DNA of 64,000 nt from Streptomyces sp. R302. Its GTDB lineage: Bacteria > Actinomycetota > Actinomycetes > Streptomycetales > Streptomycetaceae. The position numbers and the translations under genes are program-made. Shown piece by piece: positions 44,190 to 52,560 of this stretch; within the stretch, counting starts at the first letter, position 1; each line of letters opens with the position of its first letter. The notes beneath the pieces are model-generated. The model worked only from the letters and a program-made list of their open reading frames with translations, had not been told where the DNA came from and ran no database searches. The stretch covers positions 310,001-374,000 of the forward strand of contig NZ_JABBGE010000002.1 of assembly GCF_012927245.1 (NCBI RefSeq), given 5' to 3'.

Positions 44190-44550
44190 TCTTGACTCGT
44201 CCGCCCACACAGCAGAGGTGACGGCCGGTCACGAGGTTCCGCCCCCCACCCCTGGTACGGCTTCCGACCATTCCAGCGCTTCTCGGCAGGGGACGGGCAT
44301 CGGCCGCTCCGCCACCCGAACGAGTGAACAACACTCCGGAGTTGGCGAACAACTTCCGGCGGGCGCCGCCGGCGGGCGCCGGCGGCCCCCGGCTGGATCT
44401 TCGGGGCGGGCTTTGGCAGGATGCCCGCCCGCAGCTCGCCGGAGCTCGCGATTCCGCCTCCTCCGGCACTCATGGCCGGTTGGTACAGGCCATTTTCGGC
44501 CCTTTGCAGGTGTTGTGAAGACGTCGCGCGAGCCGGGCACACTGGACATC
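44190..44550. other. Divergent control region between cvnA and the PP2C-like gene
   Basis: A stretch of 361 bases without a supportable gene. It contains a direct repeat GGCGGGCGCC at 44358-44367 and 44371-44380 and a GAACAAC repeat nearby. It must hold the promoters of both divergent genes. I could not assign -35/-10 elements. Confidence 0.55.
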
Positions 44551-45324
44551 ATGCGCAGCGAGGTCGCCACCCTTCCCGGCAGTCCCGAACGGCCCAACGA
44601 GGACTGGGCCGCCGCAGCTCTGCCCGCCTCGGGCGGCGGCGGGACGCTCGTCCTCCTGGACGGCGTGACACCCCCCGCGGGCGAGGTGGGCTGTGTGCAC
44701 ACGGTGCCGTGGTTCACCGCGCGCCTCGGTGGGACTTTGACCGAACTGTCCGCTTCCCGCGCCGATCTGACGCTGTCCGAGATCCTGGCGCTGGCAATCC
44801 GGCGCACCGCGGAGCTCCACGCGGACACCTGTGACCTTTCTCACGTGCGTACGCCTCAGGCGACCGTGGTGCTCGCGCGGTGGGACGCGACCGCGGTCGA
44901 ACACCTGGTGCTCTCCGACTCGGTGCTGCTGCTCCGGGCGCCGGACGGTGCGGTCCGGGCGGTGCGGGACGACCGGCTGGACCGGATCCCGCGGGAGGCG
45001 CTGCGCTCGCACGAGGCGGCGGACCGGCTGCGCAACCGCGAGGGCGGCTTCTTCACGGCGGCGGCGGACCCTTCGGTGGCGGATCGGGCGGTGACCGGTA
45101 CGACCCCGCTCGCGGAGGTGCGGGCGCTCGCGGCGCTCACGGACGGGGCGAGCCGCTGGGTGGAGCGGTTCGGCGCGGGCGACTGGGCGGAGTGCGCGGG
45201 CGTCCTCGCGAAGGAGGGCCCGGCGGGGCTGCTCCAGCGGGTCCGGGCGCTGGAGTCGGCGGACGCCGGCCGGCGCCCCGGGAAGCTCCACGACGACGCG
45301 ACGGCGGTGTACGTGGAGTTCTGA
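44551..45324 (+). CDS. PP2C-like protein phosphatase domain protein
   Basis: A protein of about 257 residues with the layout of a PP2C/PPM phosphatase: NEDWAAAALP near 17-26, LVLLDGVT near 33-40, and a later LTDGASRWVE and LHDDATAVYVEF close to the end. Metal-binding aspartates Asp 37 (DG) and the DD near the C terminus are present. It may remove phosphate from serine/threonine targets, or be a degenerate relative. The neighbouring conservon is divergent, so a regulatory link is possible but unproven. I chose the ATG at 44551; upstream the frame is open without a better start. Confidence 0.75.
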   Translation: MRSEVATLPGSPERPNEDWAAAALPASGGGGTLVLLDGVTPPAGEVGCVHTVPWFTARLGGTLTELSASRADLTLSEILALAIRRTAELHADTCDLSHVRTPQATVVLARWDATAVEHLVLSDSVLLLRAPDGAVRAVRDDRLDRIPREALRSHEAADRLRNREGGFFTAAADPSVADRAVTGTTPLAEVRALAALTDGASRWVERFGAGDWAECAGVLAKEGPAGLLQRVRALESADAGRRPGKLHDDATAVYVEF

Positions 45325-45336
45325 GGCCCGGCGGGC

Positions 45337-46137
45337 TCAGCCCTCGGAGCGCTGGTTGAAGTGGTGGAGCAGCCGGGCCAGTTCGGCGACCTCGGCGCGG
45401 TCCCAGTCGGCGAGCTTGCGGACGTACCGCTCGCGGCGGGCGTCCCTGACGTGCCGGAAGCGGTCGCGGCCCTCGTCGGTGAGCCGCACCAGGGAGGCGC
45501 GCCCGTCGGCGGGGTCGGGGTCGCGGGCGACCAGGCCGAGCTGTTCGAGGGCGCGCAGCTGGCGGCTCAGGGTGGCCTTGCCGACGCCGAAGTAGGCGGA
45601 GAGCTCGGTGGCCCGCTGCGGCCCGGCGTCGTCGAGCCGTACGAACAGCCCGTACGCGGACGACTCCAGCTCCGGGTGCACCTCCCGCGCCATCTCCCCC
45701 GACTGCGCCCGCGCCCGCCGCAGGAACACCGCGAGCTCCCGCTCGAGCGCGAGGAACTCCCGCTCGGCGGCCACGGGCGCCGAGCCTGACACGGGCGCAG
45801 GGCCCTCGGTGAGGCCCGAGCCAGAAGCCAACTCTTCCTCAGGAGCCGCCTCTTCCTCGGGTGCTGCCCCGGCCTCAGGCGCCGCCTCTCCCTCAGGTGC
45901 TGCCCCGGCCTCAGGCGCCGCCCCGGCCTCGGGGGTCGCCCCTTCCTCAGGCGCCGCCTCTCCCTCAGGTGCTGCCCCGGCCTCGGGAGCCGCCCCGGCC
46001 TCAGGCGCCGCCCCGGCCTCGGGAGCCGCCCCTTCCCCAGGCGCCTCCCCCGCCTCGGGGCCCCCTCCGGGCCGGGTCCCGCCGGCGCCCGGACCCAGCG
46101 GGATGTCGTCTTCGCCGGTCGTGCCGCCTGCGCGCAC
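45337..46137 (-). CDS. MarR-family regulator with a repeated Ala/Pro/Glu N-terminal extension
   Basis: About 266 residues from a GTG at 46137 that follows GGAGG at seven bases. The last 145 residues are an ordinary MarR winged helix (ATELSAYFGVGKATLSRQLR, then GLVARDPDPADGRASLVRLT). The first 100 residues are unusual: eleven hexapeptide repeats of the type AGAAPE occupy residues 35-100. MarR proteins normally lack this. It may be a flexible spacer. It is divergent from the lysozyme gene, with a 14-bp palindrome in between that could be its operator. Confidence 0.85.
   Translation of the reverse strand: MRAGGTTGEDDIPLGPGAGGTRPGGGPEAGEAPGEGAAPEAGAAPEAGAAPEAGAAPEGEAAPEEGATPEAGAAPEAGAAPEGEAAPEAGAAPEEEAAPEEELASGSGLTEGPAPVSGSAPVAAEREFLALERELAVFLRRARAQSGEMAREVHPELESSAYGLFVRLDDAGPQRATELSAYFGVGKATLSRQLRALEQLGLVARDPDPADGRASLVRLTDEGRDRFRHVRDARRERYVRKLADWDRAEVAELARLLHHFNQRSEG
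45838..46035. repeat. Eleven 18-bp units inside the MarR gene
   Basis: A run of 198 bases encodes eleven hexapeptides (minus strand: AGAAPE, GEAAPE, EGATPE and similar). The units keep frame, so changes in copy number would alter only the length of the extension. The copies are similar but not identical at base level. Confidence 0.88.
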
Positions 46138-46263
46138 CCCGCACCTCCCACGCGTGTTTCGTCGGCTGAAAGTTTCCCGCCGCCGCGGGCATCGCCGCAG
46201 CTCCTTCAGTATTTCGCAGGAGTAGACCAACGGCGGAACCCGGGCCCTCTTCCACCGCCCCGG

Positions 46264-46277
46264 TCTACGTGCGTAGA
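46264..46277. promoter_or_regulatory. Palindrome in the MarR-lysozyme gap
   Basis: TCTACGTGCGTAGA is an inverted repeat with a two-base centre, halfway between the MarR start (46137) and the lysozyme start (46338). Its position fits a MarR operator controlling both genes; no binding data are implied. Confidence 0.5.
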
Positions 46278-46337
46278 GTCGCCGACGAGCACGTGACTGA
46301 CATGTCCACACCACTTCCACCCCCTGGGAGTCACGCC

Positions 46338-47171
46338 ATGCGTGTGCGCAGATCCGTCCCCCTCTCCCTGCTCGCCGGCCTCGCGGCCACCGCCCTCGTC
46401 CTGCCCCTCGCCGGCCCGGCGGGCGCCGCCGACCCCGGCGCCCGGGCCGCCACCCCCGCGCGCGGCACCGCCCACATGGGCATGGGCGTCCTCAAGCACG
46501 ACGGCCGCGGCGCGGCCCCCTCCGGCGGCGTCTCCGCCCTCGCCACCTGGACGGAGGGCGTCGACGTCTCCAGCCACCAGGGCAACGTCGCCTGGACGAC
46601 CCTCTGGAACAGCGGCGTCAAGTGGGCCTACGTCAAGGCGACGGAGGGCACCTACTACAAGAACACGTACTTCACCCAGCAGTACAACGGCTCGTACAAC
46701 GTCGGCATGATCCGGGGCACGTACCACTTCGCCACCCCGGACACGACGACCGGCACCGCCCAGGCCGACTACTTCGTCAACAACGGCGGCGGCTGGTCCA
46801 AGGACGGCAAGACCCTGCCCGGCGTCCTCGACATCGAGTGGAACCCGTACGGCGCCACCTGCTACGGCAAGAGCCAGTCCGGGATGGTCGCCTGGATCCG
46901 CGACTTCCTCAACCGGTACAAGGCCCGCACCGGCCGCGACGCCGTCATCTACACGGCGACCAGCTGGTGGAAGCAGTGCACCGGCAACTACTCCGGCTTC
47001 GCCTCGACCAACCCGCTGTGGATCGCGCGGTACTCCTCCACGGTCGGCGAACTCCCGGCCGGCTGGCCGTACTACACGATGTGGCAGTACACCTCGTCCG
47101 GCCCGACGGTCGGCGACCACAACCACTTCAACGGCGACCTCTCCCGCGTCCGGGCGCTCGCCAACGGCTGA
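46338..47171 (+). CDS. Secreted GH25 lysozyme (N,O-diacetylmuramidase type)
   Basis: About 277 residues. Signal peptide about 1-31 (RVRR, hydrophobic core, ending in AGAA). The GH25 barrel opens with GVDVSSHQGNVAW and contains the catalytic pair in VLDIEWN, then a WQYTSSG near the end, all family hallmarks. It cuts the glycan backbone of peptidoglycan outside the cell. The ATG at 46338 is used; the frame is open to 46269 but that would precede the signal. A hairpin follows. Confidence 0.94.
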   Translation: MRVRRSVPLSLLAGLAATALVLPLAGPAGAADPGARAATPARGTAHMGMGVLKHDGRGAAPSGGVSALATWTEGVDVSSHQGNVAWTTLWNSGVKWAYVKATEGTYYKNTYFTQQYNGSYNVGMIRGTYHFATPDTTTGTAQADYFVNNGGGWSKDGKTLPGVLDIEWNPYGATCYGKSQSGMVAWIRDFLNRYKARTGRDAVIYTATSWWKQCTGNYSGFASTNPLWIARYSSTVGELPAGWPYYTMWQYTSSGPTVGDHNHFNGDLSRVRALANG

Positions 47172-47180
47172 CGTCCGCGC

Positions 47181-47230
47181 GGAGACGGCGGTCCCAAGGG
47201 TGCGGCGGCACCCCCGGGGCCGCCGTCTCC
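47181..47230 (+). terminator. Terminator after the lysozyme gene
   Basis: Arms GGAGACGGCGG (47181-47191) and CCGCCGTCTCC (47220-47230) form an 11-bp perfect stem; the loop can fold further. It is ten bases after the stop. Confidence 0.78.
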
Positions 47231-47242
47231 CGTAGTCGGGGC

Positions 47243-47276
47243 TTTTTCGGCACACCCCCTTTTTCGGCACACCCCC
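47243..47276. repeat. Perfect 17-bp tandem duplication
   Basis: TTTTTCGGCACACCCCC occurs twice back to back (47243-47259 and 47260-47276), between the lysozyme terminator and the LPMO control region. The T-runs after the hairpin could aid termination. Confidence 0.92.
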
Positions 47277-47282
47277 TTGCCG

Positions 47283-47298
47283 ATTGGTATGGACCAAT
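47283..47298. promoter_or_regulatory. Likely DasR operator (dre) upstream of the LPMO gene
   Basis: ATTGGTATGGACCAAT matches 12 of 16 positions of the dre consensus ACTGGTCTAGACCACT, including both TGGT/ACCA half sites. It lies about 96 bases before the LPMO start. DasR represses chitin and N-acetylglucosamine genes in Streptomyces, so a site here fits the gene. The identification is by eye. Confidence 0.68.
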
Positions 47299-47393
47299 GC
47301 GAGTCTCTACCCGGCCGCGCGGATTTCAACTTCCGTGCGCCCCGCGCGCGTTGCTCGTTCCGTACTCCCCCACGCACGAGAGAGAGCCCCCGC

Positions 47394-48305
47394 ATGCCGT
47401 CCTCCCGCCGTACCGCCGCCGGCGTCGCCGCCCTGTCCGCCGCTGCCGCCCTCGTCGCCCTCACCCCCACCGGCGCCGCCGCCCACGGAGCCGTCTTCAA
47501 CCCCGTGAGTCGGATCGCCGCCTGTTTCGCCGAGGGCCCCGAGAGCCCCGACTCGCAGGTCTGCAAGGACCTCGTCTCCGACTCCGGCACCCAGCCGCTC
47601 TACGACTGGAACGAGGTCAACATCGCCAACGCGGACGGCAACCACAAGGCCGTCATCCCCGACGGCAAGCTCTGCTCGGCGAACCGCGAGAAGTACCGGG
47701 CCCTGGACTGGGCGCGCACCGACTGGGCCGCCACCCCCGTGAAGCCCGGCCCCTACGACTTCCGGATCCGTGCCACGGCCGCCCACTCCGGCACGATGAC
47801 GATGTACGTCACCAAGGACGGCTTCGACCCGACGCAGCCGCTGAAGTGGTCGGACCTCGACGCCACCCCGGCGGCCGTGCACCACACCACCCGCACCGCC
47901 ACCGACGGCTACTACGCCTTCACCGGCAACCTGCCCGAGCGCACCGGCCGCCACGTCGTCTACATGGTGTGGCAGCGCAACGACAGCCCCGAGGCGTTCT
48001 ACAGCTGCTCGGACGTCACCTTCGGCACCGCCGCCGCCGCGCCCACCGCCGCCACCGCCGCCAAGGCCGAGGCGCCCACCGAGGCCGAACTGGCCGCCGG
48101 CGCGGAGCTGTCCACGGTCAGCCACGCGGGCCACGGCGGCGACGAGCTGCCGCCGGCGCTCTCCGCCGAGGCCTCCGCCGCCCCCGCCTCCCCGCTGCCG
48201 ATGGCCCTGGCAGGGGCGGGCGCGCTCGCCGCCTTCGGCGCGGGCAGCCTGCTCCTGGGCCGCCGCCGCGGCTCCTCCGCCCCCTCCGCTCCTTCCGGCT
48301 CCTAG
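47394..48305 (+). CDS. AA10 lytic polysaccharide monooxygenase, C-terminally anchored
   Basis: About 303 residues. The signal peptide ends at AAA, leaving His 31 as the mature N terminus; with His 131 (ATAAHSGT) it forms the copper His brace of AA10 enzymes, which cleave chitin or cellulose oxidatively. After the catalytic domain (to about 215) comes an Ala/Glu linker and a C-terminal transmembrane stretch followed by RRR, so the enzyme may stay bound to the cell surface rather than be free. There is no carbohydrate-binding module. The upstream dre-like site suggests chitin-linked control. Confidence 0.93.
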   Translation: MPSSRRTAAGVAALSAAAALVALTPTGAAAHGAVFNPVSRIAACFAEGPESPDSQVCKDLVSDSGTQPLYDWNEVNIANADGNHKAVIPDGKLCSANREKYRALDWARTDWAATPVKPGPYDFRIRATAAHSGTMTMYVTKDGFDPTQPLKWSDLDATPAAVHHTTRTATDGYYAFTGNLPERTGRHVVYMVWQRNDSPEAFYSCSDVTFGTAAAAPTAATAAKAEAPTEAELAAGAELSTVSHAGHGGDELPPALSAEASAAPASPLPMALAGAGALAAFGAGSLLLGRRRGSSAPSAPSGS

Positions 48306-48445
48306 GTCTCCTAGGTCTCCTCCGGCTCCCAGGGCTCCCGGGTCTCCCGGGGCCGGAGGACCCGGCGGGAGGCGAGGGCGGGGCGAGGGTCCGCTCCGCC
48401 CCTCCGGCGGCCCCCGATGGGAAGCCCGCCCTCCTCTCCCGGCCC

Positions 48446-48477
48446 GTCGCCCCCCGGAGTCCGCTCCGGGGGGCGAC
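48446..48477 (+). terminator. Hairpin in the LPMO-YbdK gap
   Basis: A 14-bp perfect stem, GTCGCCCCCCGGAG (48446-48459) and its complement (48464-48477), with a 4-nt loop TCCG. It lies 140 bases after the LPMO stop in a 289-bp gap that otherwise holds short CTCCTAGGT repeats (around 48301-48318). Confidence 0.8.
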
Positions 48478-48594
48478 TTCGCGCCATCTGCGCCGGGACG
48501 GGTGGAAGACGGGACGTTCGTGGACAGCCTTGGTGAAAGCTCTGTTCGAACGGCCGTCAGCGCACCACCGTCCGCCCGTGAAGGAGAGCGCTCC

Positions 48595-49749
48595 ATGCGG
48601 AACCAGCAGCGGTGGGTCTACCACCGCGGGGAAGGGCTGCGCACGTTCGGGGTGGAGGAGGAGCTCCTCCTGGTCGATCCCGACAGCGGACTCCCCCAGC
48701 CCCTCTCCGGCACCGTCACCGAGATCGCCGCCTGGCACGCCGACACCGGGCCGCGTCACGCCGAGGCACCGGAACCGGCGAAGCCCGAGTTGTACGCCGA
48801 ACAGCTGGAGATCGGCACCACCCCCTGCACCACCACGCCCCAGCTCGCCGACCAGCTGCGCCGGGCCAGGCTCGCGGCGGCCGCCGCCGCCAAGGAGGCC
48901 GGGGTGGCCGTCGCGGCCCTCGCGACCGCGCCCATGGACTTCGGTCCGCTGCTCACCCCCGACGACCGGTACCGGCGGATCCACGACCGGTACGCCCACC
49001 TCGTCGACGAGGAGTTCGCCTGCGCCTGCCACGTCCACGTCCACCTCTCCTCGGCCGAGGAGGGCGTGGGCGTCCTGGACCGGATCCGCCCCTGGCTCGC
49101 CCCGCTCCTCGCGCTCAGCGCCAACTCCCCCTACTTCCAGGGCGTCGACACCGGCTACGCCAGCTGGCGCCACCAGCTGTGGCAGCGCTGGCCGATGTCC
49201 GGTCCGAGCGAGCTGTACGGGGACGTGGCGACGTACGAGCGGACCACCCGCGAGATGCTCGCCAGCGACGTGCTGATCGACGACCACATGGTGTACTTCG
49301 ACGCCCGGCTCTCCCGTCGCTACCCGACCGTGGAGATCCGCGTCGGCGACGTCTGCCTGGACCTGGAGGACACGGTCCTCCTCGCGGTGCTGAGCCGCGC
49401 CCTGGTGGAAACCGCGGCCCGGGAGTGGCGGCGGGGCGGGCTCCCCGACCCGGTGTCGACGGTCGTGCTGCGGCTCGCCGCCTGGCGGGCCAGCCGGTAC
49501 GGCCTCGGCGGCGAGCTGCTCGACCCGCTCAGCTGGCGGCCGCGCCCGGCCGGCGAGGTCCTGCACACCCTGCTCGACCACGTGCGCCCCGCCCTGGAGG
49601 ACGCGGGCGACCGGGAGCGTGCCGAGGCGGGGGTGGCGCGGCTGCTCGCCCGGGGCACCGGCGCGGACCTCCAGCGAGCCGCCCACGCCGGGGACCCGAC
49701 GCTGGCCTCGGTGATCGTCGAGGCCGTTCGCCGTACGACCCCGGCCTGA
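48595..49749 (+). CDS. YbdK-type carboxylate-amine ligase (glutamate-cysteine ligase family 2)
   Basis: About 384 residues. The opening TFGVEEELLLVD is the family signature (ATP-grasp-like GCS2 fold), and ACHVHVHL near residue 145 is conserved. These enzymes join glutamate to an amine; in Streptomyces the true substrate is uncertain because the main thiol is mycothiol, not glutathione. The ATG at 48595 has AAGGAGAG eight bases upstream, a very good ribosome site; the longer frame to 48502 is rejected. Confidence 0.88.
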   Translation: MRNQQRWVYHRGEGLRTFGVEEELLLVDPDSGLPQPLSGTVTEIAAWHADTGPRHAEAPEPAKPELYAEQLEIGTTPCTTTPQLADQLRRARLAAAAAAKEAGVAVAALATAPMDFGPLLTPDDRYRRIHDRYAHLVDEEFACACHVHVHLSSAEEGVGVLDRIRPWLAPLLALSANSPYFQGVDTGYASWRHQLWQRWPMSGPSELYGDVATYERTTREMLASDVLIDDHMVYFDARLSRRYPTVEIRVGDVCLDLEDTVLLAVLSRALVETAAREWRRGGLPDPVSTVVLRLAAWRASRYGLGGELLDPLSWRPRPAGEVLHTLLDHVRPALEDAGDRERAEAGVARLLARGTGADLQRAAHAGDPTLASVIVEAVRRTTPA

Positions 49750-49753
49750 ACGC

Positions 49754-49791
49754 GCGAGGCCCTGGGTGCGCGCGCGTACCCAGGGCCTCGC
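49754..49791. terminator. Bidirectional terminator between YbdK gene and lon
   Basis: GCGAGGCCCTGGGT (49754-49767) and its complement (49778-49791) form a 14-bp perfect stem with a 10-nt GC loop. It lies between two convergent genes. Confidence 0.85.
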
Positions 49792-49806
49792 CACTGCCGG
49801 TGTGGC

Positions 49807-52218
49807 TCAGGCGGCGACGGTCACCGGGACCTCCGCCGGGGCCAGGGCGATCTCCAGGACCTGACGGACATCGGTCACCGGGTGGACCTCCAGCTTCTCC
49901 AGGACCTCGGCCGGGACGTCGTCCAGGTCGGCCTCGTTCCGCTTGGGGATGACCACGGTGGTGATGCCGGCCCGGTGCGCGGCGAGCAGCTTCTGCTTCA
50001 GGCCGCCGATGGGCAGCACCCGGCCGGTGAGGGAGACCTCGCCGGTCATGGCCACGTCGGTGCGGACGAGCCGGCCGCTGAGCAGCGAGGCCAGCGCGGT
50101 CGTCATCGTGATGCCCGCGCTCGGGCCGTCCTTCGGGACCGCGCCCGCCGGGAAGTGGATGTGCACGCCCCGGTCCTTGAGGCCGGTGACGGGCAGCTCC
50201 AGCTCCGCGCCGTGCGAGCGGAGGAAGGAGAGCGCGATCTGCGCGGACTCCTTCATCACGTCGCCCAGCTGGCCGGTGAGGGTGAGGCCGGCGCCGCCGG
50301 TCTCCGGGTCGGCGAGGGACGCCTCCACGAAGAGGACGTCGCCGCCCGCGCCGGTCACCGCGAGTCCGGTGGCCACGCCGGGGACGGCGGTACGCCGCTC
50401 GGCCGGGTCCTGGGCGGACTCGGGCACGTGGTGCGGGCGCCCGATGAGGTCCCGCAGGTCCTCGGGCGTGACCGTGAACGGCAGCTCGCGGTCGCCGAGT
50501 TCGTGCTGGGCCGTCACCTTGCGGAGCAGCCGGGCGACGGCCCGCTCCAGGGTGCGGACGCCGGCCTCGCGGGTGTACTCGCCGGCCAGCTTGCGCAGCG
50601 CGGCCTCGTCGATGGTGACCTCGCCGGTCTCCAGACCGGCCCGCTCCAGCTGCCGGGGCAGCAGGTGGTCGCGGGCGATGACGACCTTCTCGTCCTCGGT
50701 GTAGCCGTCGAGGCGGACCAGCTCCATGCGGTCGAGCAGGGCCTCGGGGATGGCTTCGAGGACGTTGGCGGTGGCGAGGAAGACGACGTCGCTGAGGTCG
50801 AGCTCGACCTCCAGGTAGTGGTCGCGGAAGGTGTGGTTCTGCGCCGGGTCGAGGACTTCGAGGAGGGCCGCGGCGGGGTCGCCGCGGAAGTCGGAGCCGA
50901 CCTTGTCGATCTCGTCGAGGAGGACGACGGGGTTCATGGACCCGGCCTCCTTGATCGCGCGGACGATCCGGCCGGGCAGGGCGCCGACGTACGTCCGCCG
51001 GTGGCCGCGGACCTCGGCCTCGTCCCGTACGCCGCCGAGGGCGACGCGCACGAACTTCCGCCCCATGGCGTGGGCGACGGACTCACCGAGGCTGGTCTTG
51101 CCGACACCGGGCGGCCCGACGAGCGCGAGCACGGCACCGCCCCGCCGCCCGCCGACGACGCCGAGCCCGCGCTCGGAGCGCCGCTTGCGCACGGCCAGGT
51201 ACTCGGTGATGCGCTCCTTCACGTCGTCCAGGCCGGCGTGCTCGGCGTCCAGGACGGCCTTGGCGCCCTGGATGTCGTACCGGTCCTCGGTCCGTTCGTT
51301 CCACGGCAGTTCGAGGACGGTGTCGAGCCAGGTCCGGATCCAGGATCCCTCGGGCGACTGGTCGCTGGACCGCTCCAGCTTGTCGACCTCCTTGAGGGCG
51401 GCCTCGCGGACGGACTCGGGCAGGTCGGCGGCCTCCACGCGGGCGCGGTAGTCGTCGGACTCCTCGCCGTCCTTCTCGCCGTTGAGCTCGCGCAGCTCCT
51501 TGCGGACGGCTTCGAGCTGGCGGCGGAGCAGGAACTCGCGCTGCTGCTTGTCGACGCCCTCCTGGACGTCCTTGGCGATGGTCTCGGCGACGTCCTGCTC
51601 GGCGAGGTGCTCGCGGAGCTGGGCGGTGGCCAGCTTGAGGCGGGCGACGGGGTCGGTGGTCTCCAGGAGCGCCACCTTCTGCTCGACGGTGAGGAAGGGC
51701 GAGTACCCGGAGTTGTCGGCGAGCGCGCCGACGCCGTCGATCTGCTGCACCCGGTCCACGACCTGCCAGGCGCCGCGCTTCTTGAGCCAGCTGGTGGCGA
51801 GCGCCTTGTACTCGGTGACCAGCTCGGTCACGGCCCCCGGCAGCGGTTCCGGCACGACCTCCTCGACGACGGTCCCCTCGACCCACAGCGCCCCGCCGGG
51901 CCCGGTCGTCCCGGCCCCGATCCGCACCCGGCCGATCCCCCGGATGAGCGCCCCCGGATCCCCGTCGGACAGCCGCCCGACCTGCTCGACGATCCCGAGC
52001 ACACCGGTCCCGGCGTACGTCCCGTCCACCCGCGGCACAAGCAGCACCCGCGGCTTGCCGCCACCACCCCGCACGGCGGCCTGCGCGGCCTCGACCGCGG
52101 CCCGCACGTCGTTGTCGGAAAGGTCGAGCGGAACCACCATCCCGGGCAGCACGACCTCGTCGTCGAGCGGCAGCACAGGCAGCGTCAGCGGCACGGACGG
52201 CTTGGACTCAGAAGCCAT
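49807..52218 (-). CDS. lon: ATP-dependent protease Lon
   Basis: About 803 residues. N-terminal LON substrate domain (PVLPLDDEVVLPGMVVPL), AAA module with Walker A GPPGVGKTSL and Walker B VVLLDEIDK, sensor region, and a C-terminal peptidase with the Ser 700 (PKDGPSAG) and Lys 743 (GGLKQK) dyad. It degrades misfolded and regulatory proteins in the cytoplasm. The ATG at 52218 follows AAGGGGAG. Just upstream lies a HAIR element, so heat-shock control by HspR is likely, as known for lon in S. lividans. Confidence 0.96.
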   Translation of the reverse strand: MASESKPSVPLTLPVLPLDDEVVLPGMVVPLDLSDNDVRAAVEAAQAAVRGGGGKPRVLLVPRVDGTYAGTGVLGIVEQVGRLSDGDPGALIRGIGRVRIGAGTTGPGGALWVEGTVVEEVVPEPLPGAVTELVTEYKALATSWLKKRGAWQVVDRVQQIDGVGALADNSGYSPFLTVEQKVALLETTDPVARLKLATAQLREHLAEQDVAETIAKDVQEGVDKQQREFLLRRQLEAVRKELRELNGEKDGEESDDYRARVEAADLPESVREAALKEVDKLERSSDQSPEGSWIRTWLDTVLELPWNERTEDRYDIQGAKAVLDAEHAGLDDVKERITEYLAVRKRRSERGLGVVGGRRGGAVLALVGPPGVGKTSLGESVAHAMGRKFVRVALGGVRDEAEVRGHRRTYVGALPGRIVRAIKEAGSMNPVVLLDEIDKVGSDFRGDPAAALLEVLDPAQNHTFRDHYLEVELDLSDVVFLATANVLEAIPEALLDRMELVRLDGYTEDEKVVIARDHLLPRQLERAGLETGEVTIDEAALRKLAGEYTREAGVRTLERAVARLLRKVTAQHELGDRELPFTVTPEDLRDLIGRPHHVPESAQDPAERRTAVPGVATGLAVTGAGGDVLFVEASLADPETGGAGLTLTGQLGDVMKESAQIALSFLRSHGAELELPVTGLKDRGVHIHFPAGAVPKDGPSAGITMTTALASLLSGRLVRTDVAMTGEVSLTGRVLPIGGLKQKLLAAHRAGITTVVIPKRNEADLDDVPAEVLEKLEVHPVTDVRQVLEIALAPAEVPVTVAA

Positions 52219-52240
52219 GATCTCCCCTTCGGCAGTCAAG

Positions 52241-52259
52241 TTGAGTTATGCCGACTCAA
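52241..52259. promoter_or_regulatory. HAIR element (HspR operator) upstream of lon
   Basis: TTGAGT-N7-ACTCAA lies 23 bases before the lon start. It matches the HspR binding consensus CTTGAGT-N7-ACTCAAG except for the outermost base on each side. HspR represses dnaK, clpB and lon in Streptomyces under normal temperature. Confidence 0.85.
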
Positions 52260-52560
52260 TGCATGTGAGCTCACGAATGTTCCCCGGGGCCTGTTCGCTG
52301 TGAGCGATCACCGCATCGCCCCGCCTCCGGAGCGGCGAGCGGCGAGCGGCGACGGCCGCGGGCCCGCCGACCTGTTTCGTCCGCTCTCCGGGGCCCGAGG
52401 AGGCGCGGCCGGCGCGGTTCGCCGGCGCGCTGGAGGGACCGGGCGCGGGGACGATCTGCTTCGAGCGCGACCGGCCGTCGCGGCTGCGGGACCTGACGTG
52501 GTGTCGGCGCATGGCGTGTTCCGGCTGCACGGGGGCCCCGAGGCGGGCATGCTCGGGTGC
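52260..52560. other. Gap between lon and the lipoprotein gene
   Basis: About 300 bases with no gene I can support. A short plus-strand frame around 52390-52520 looks faintly protein-like (LEGPGAGTICFERDRPSRL) but has no start or domain I recognise, and could be a remnant. Confidence 0.4.

Noticed and set aside
52390-52520. Possible gene remnant upstream of the lipoprotein gene
   Set aside because: A short protein-like stretch without start, stop context or recognised family; kept only as a note in the gap entry.
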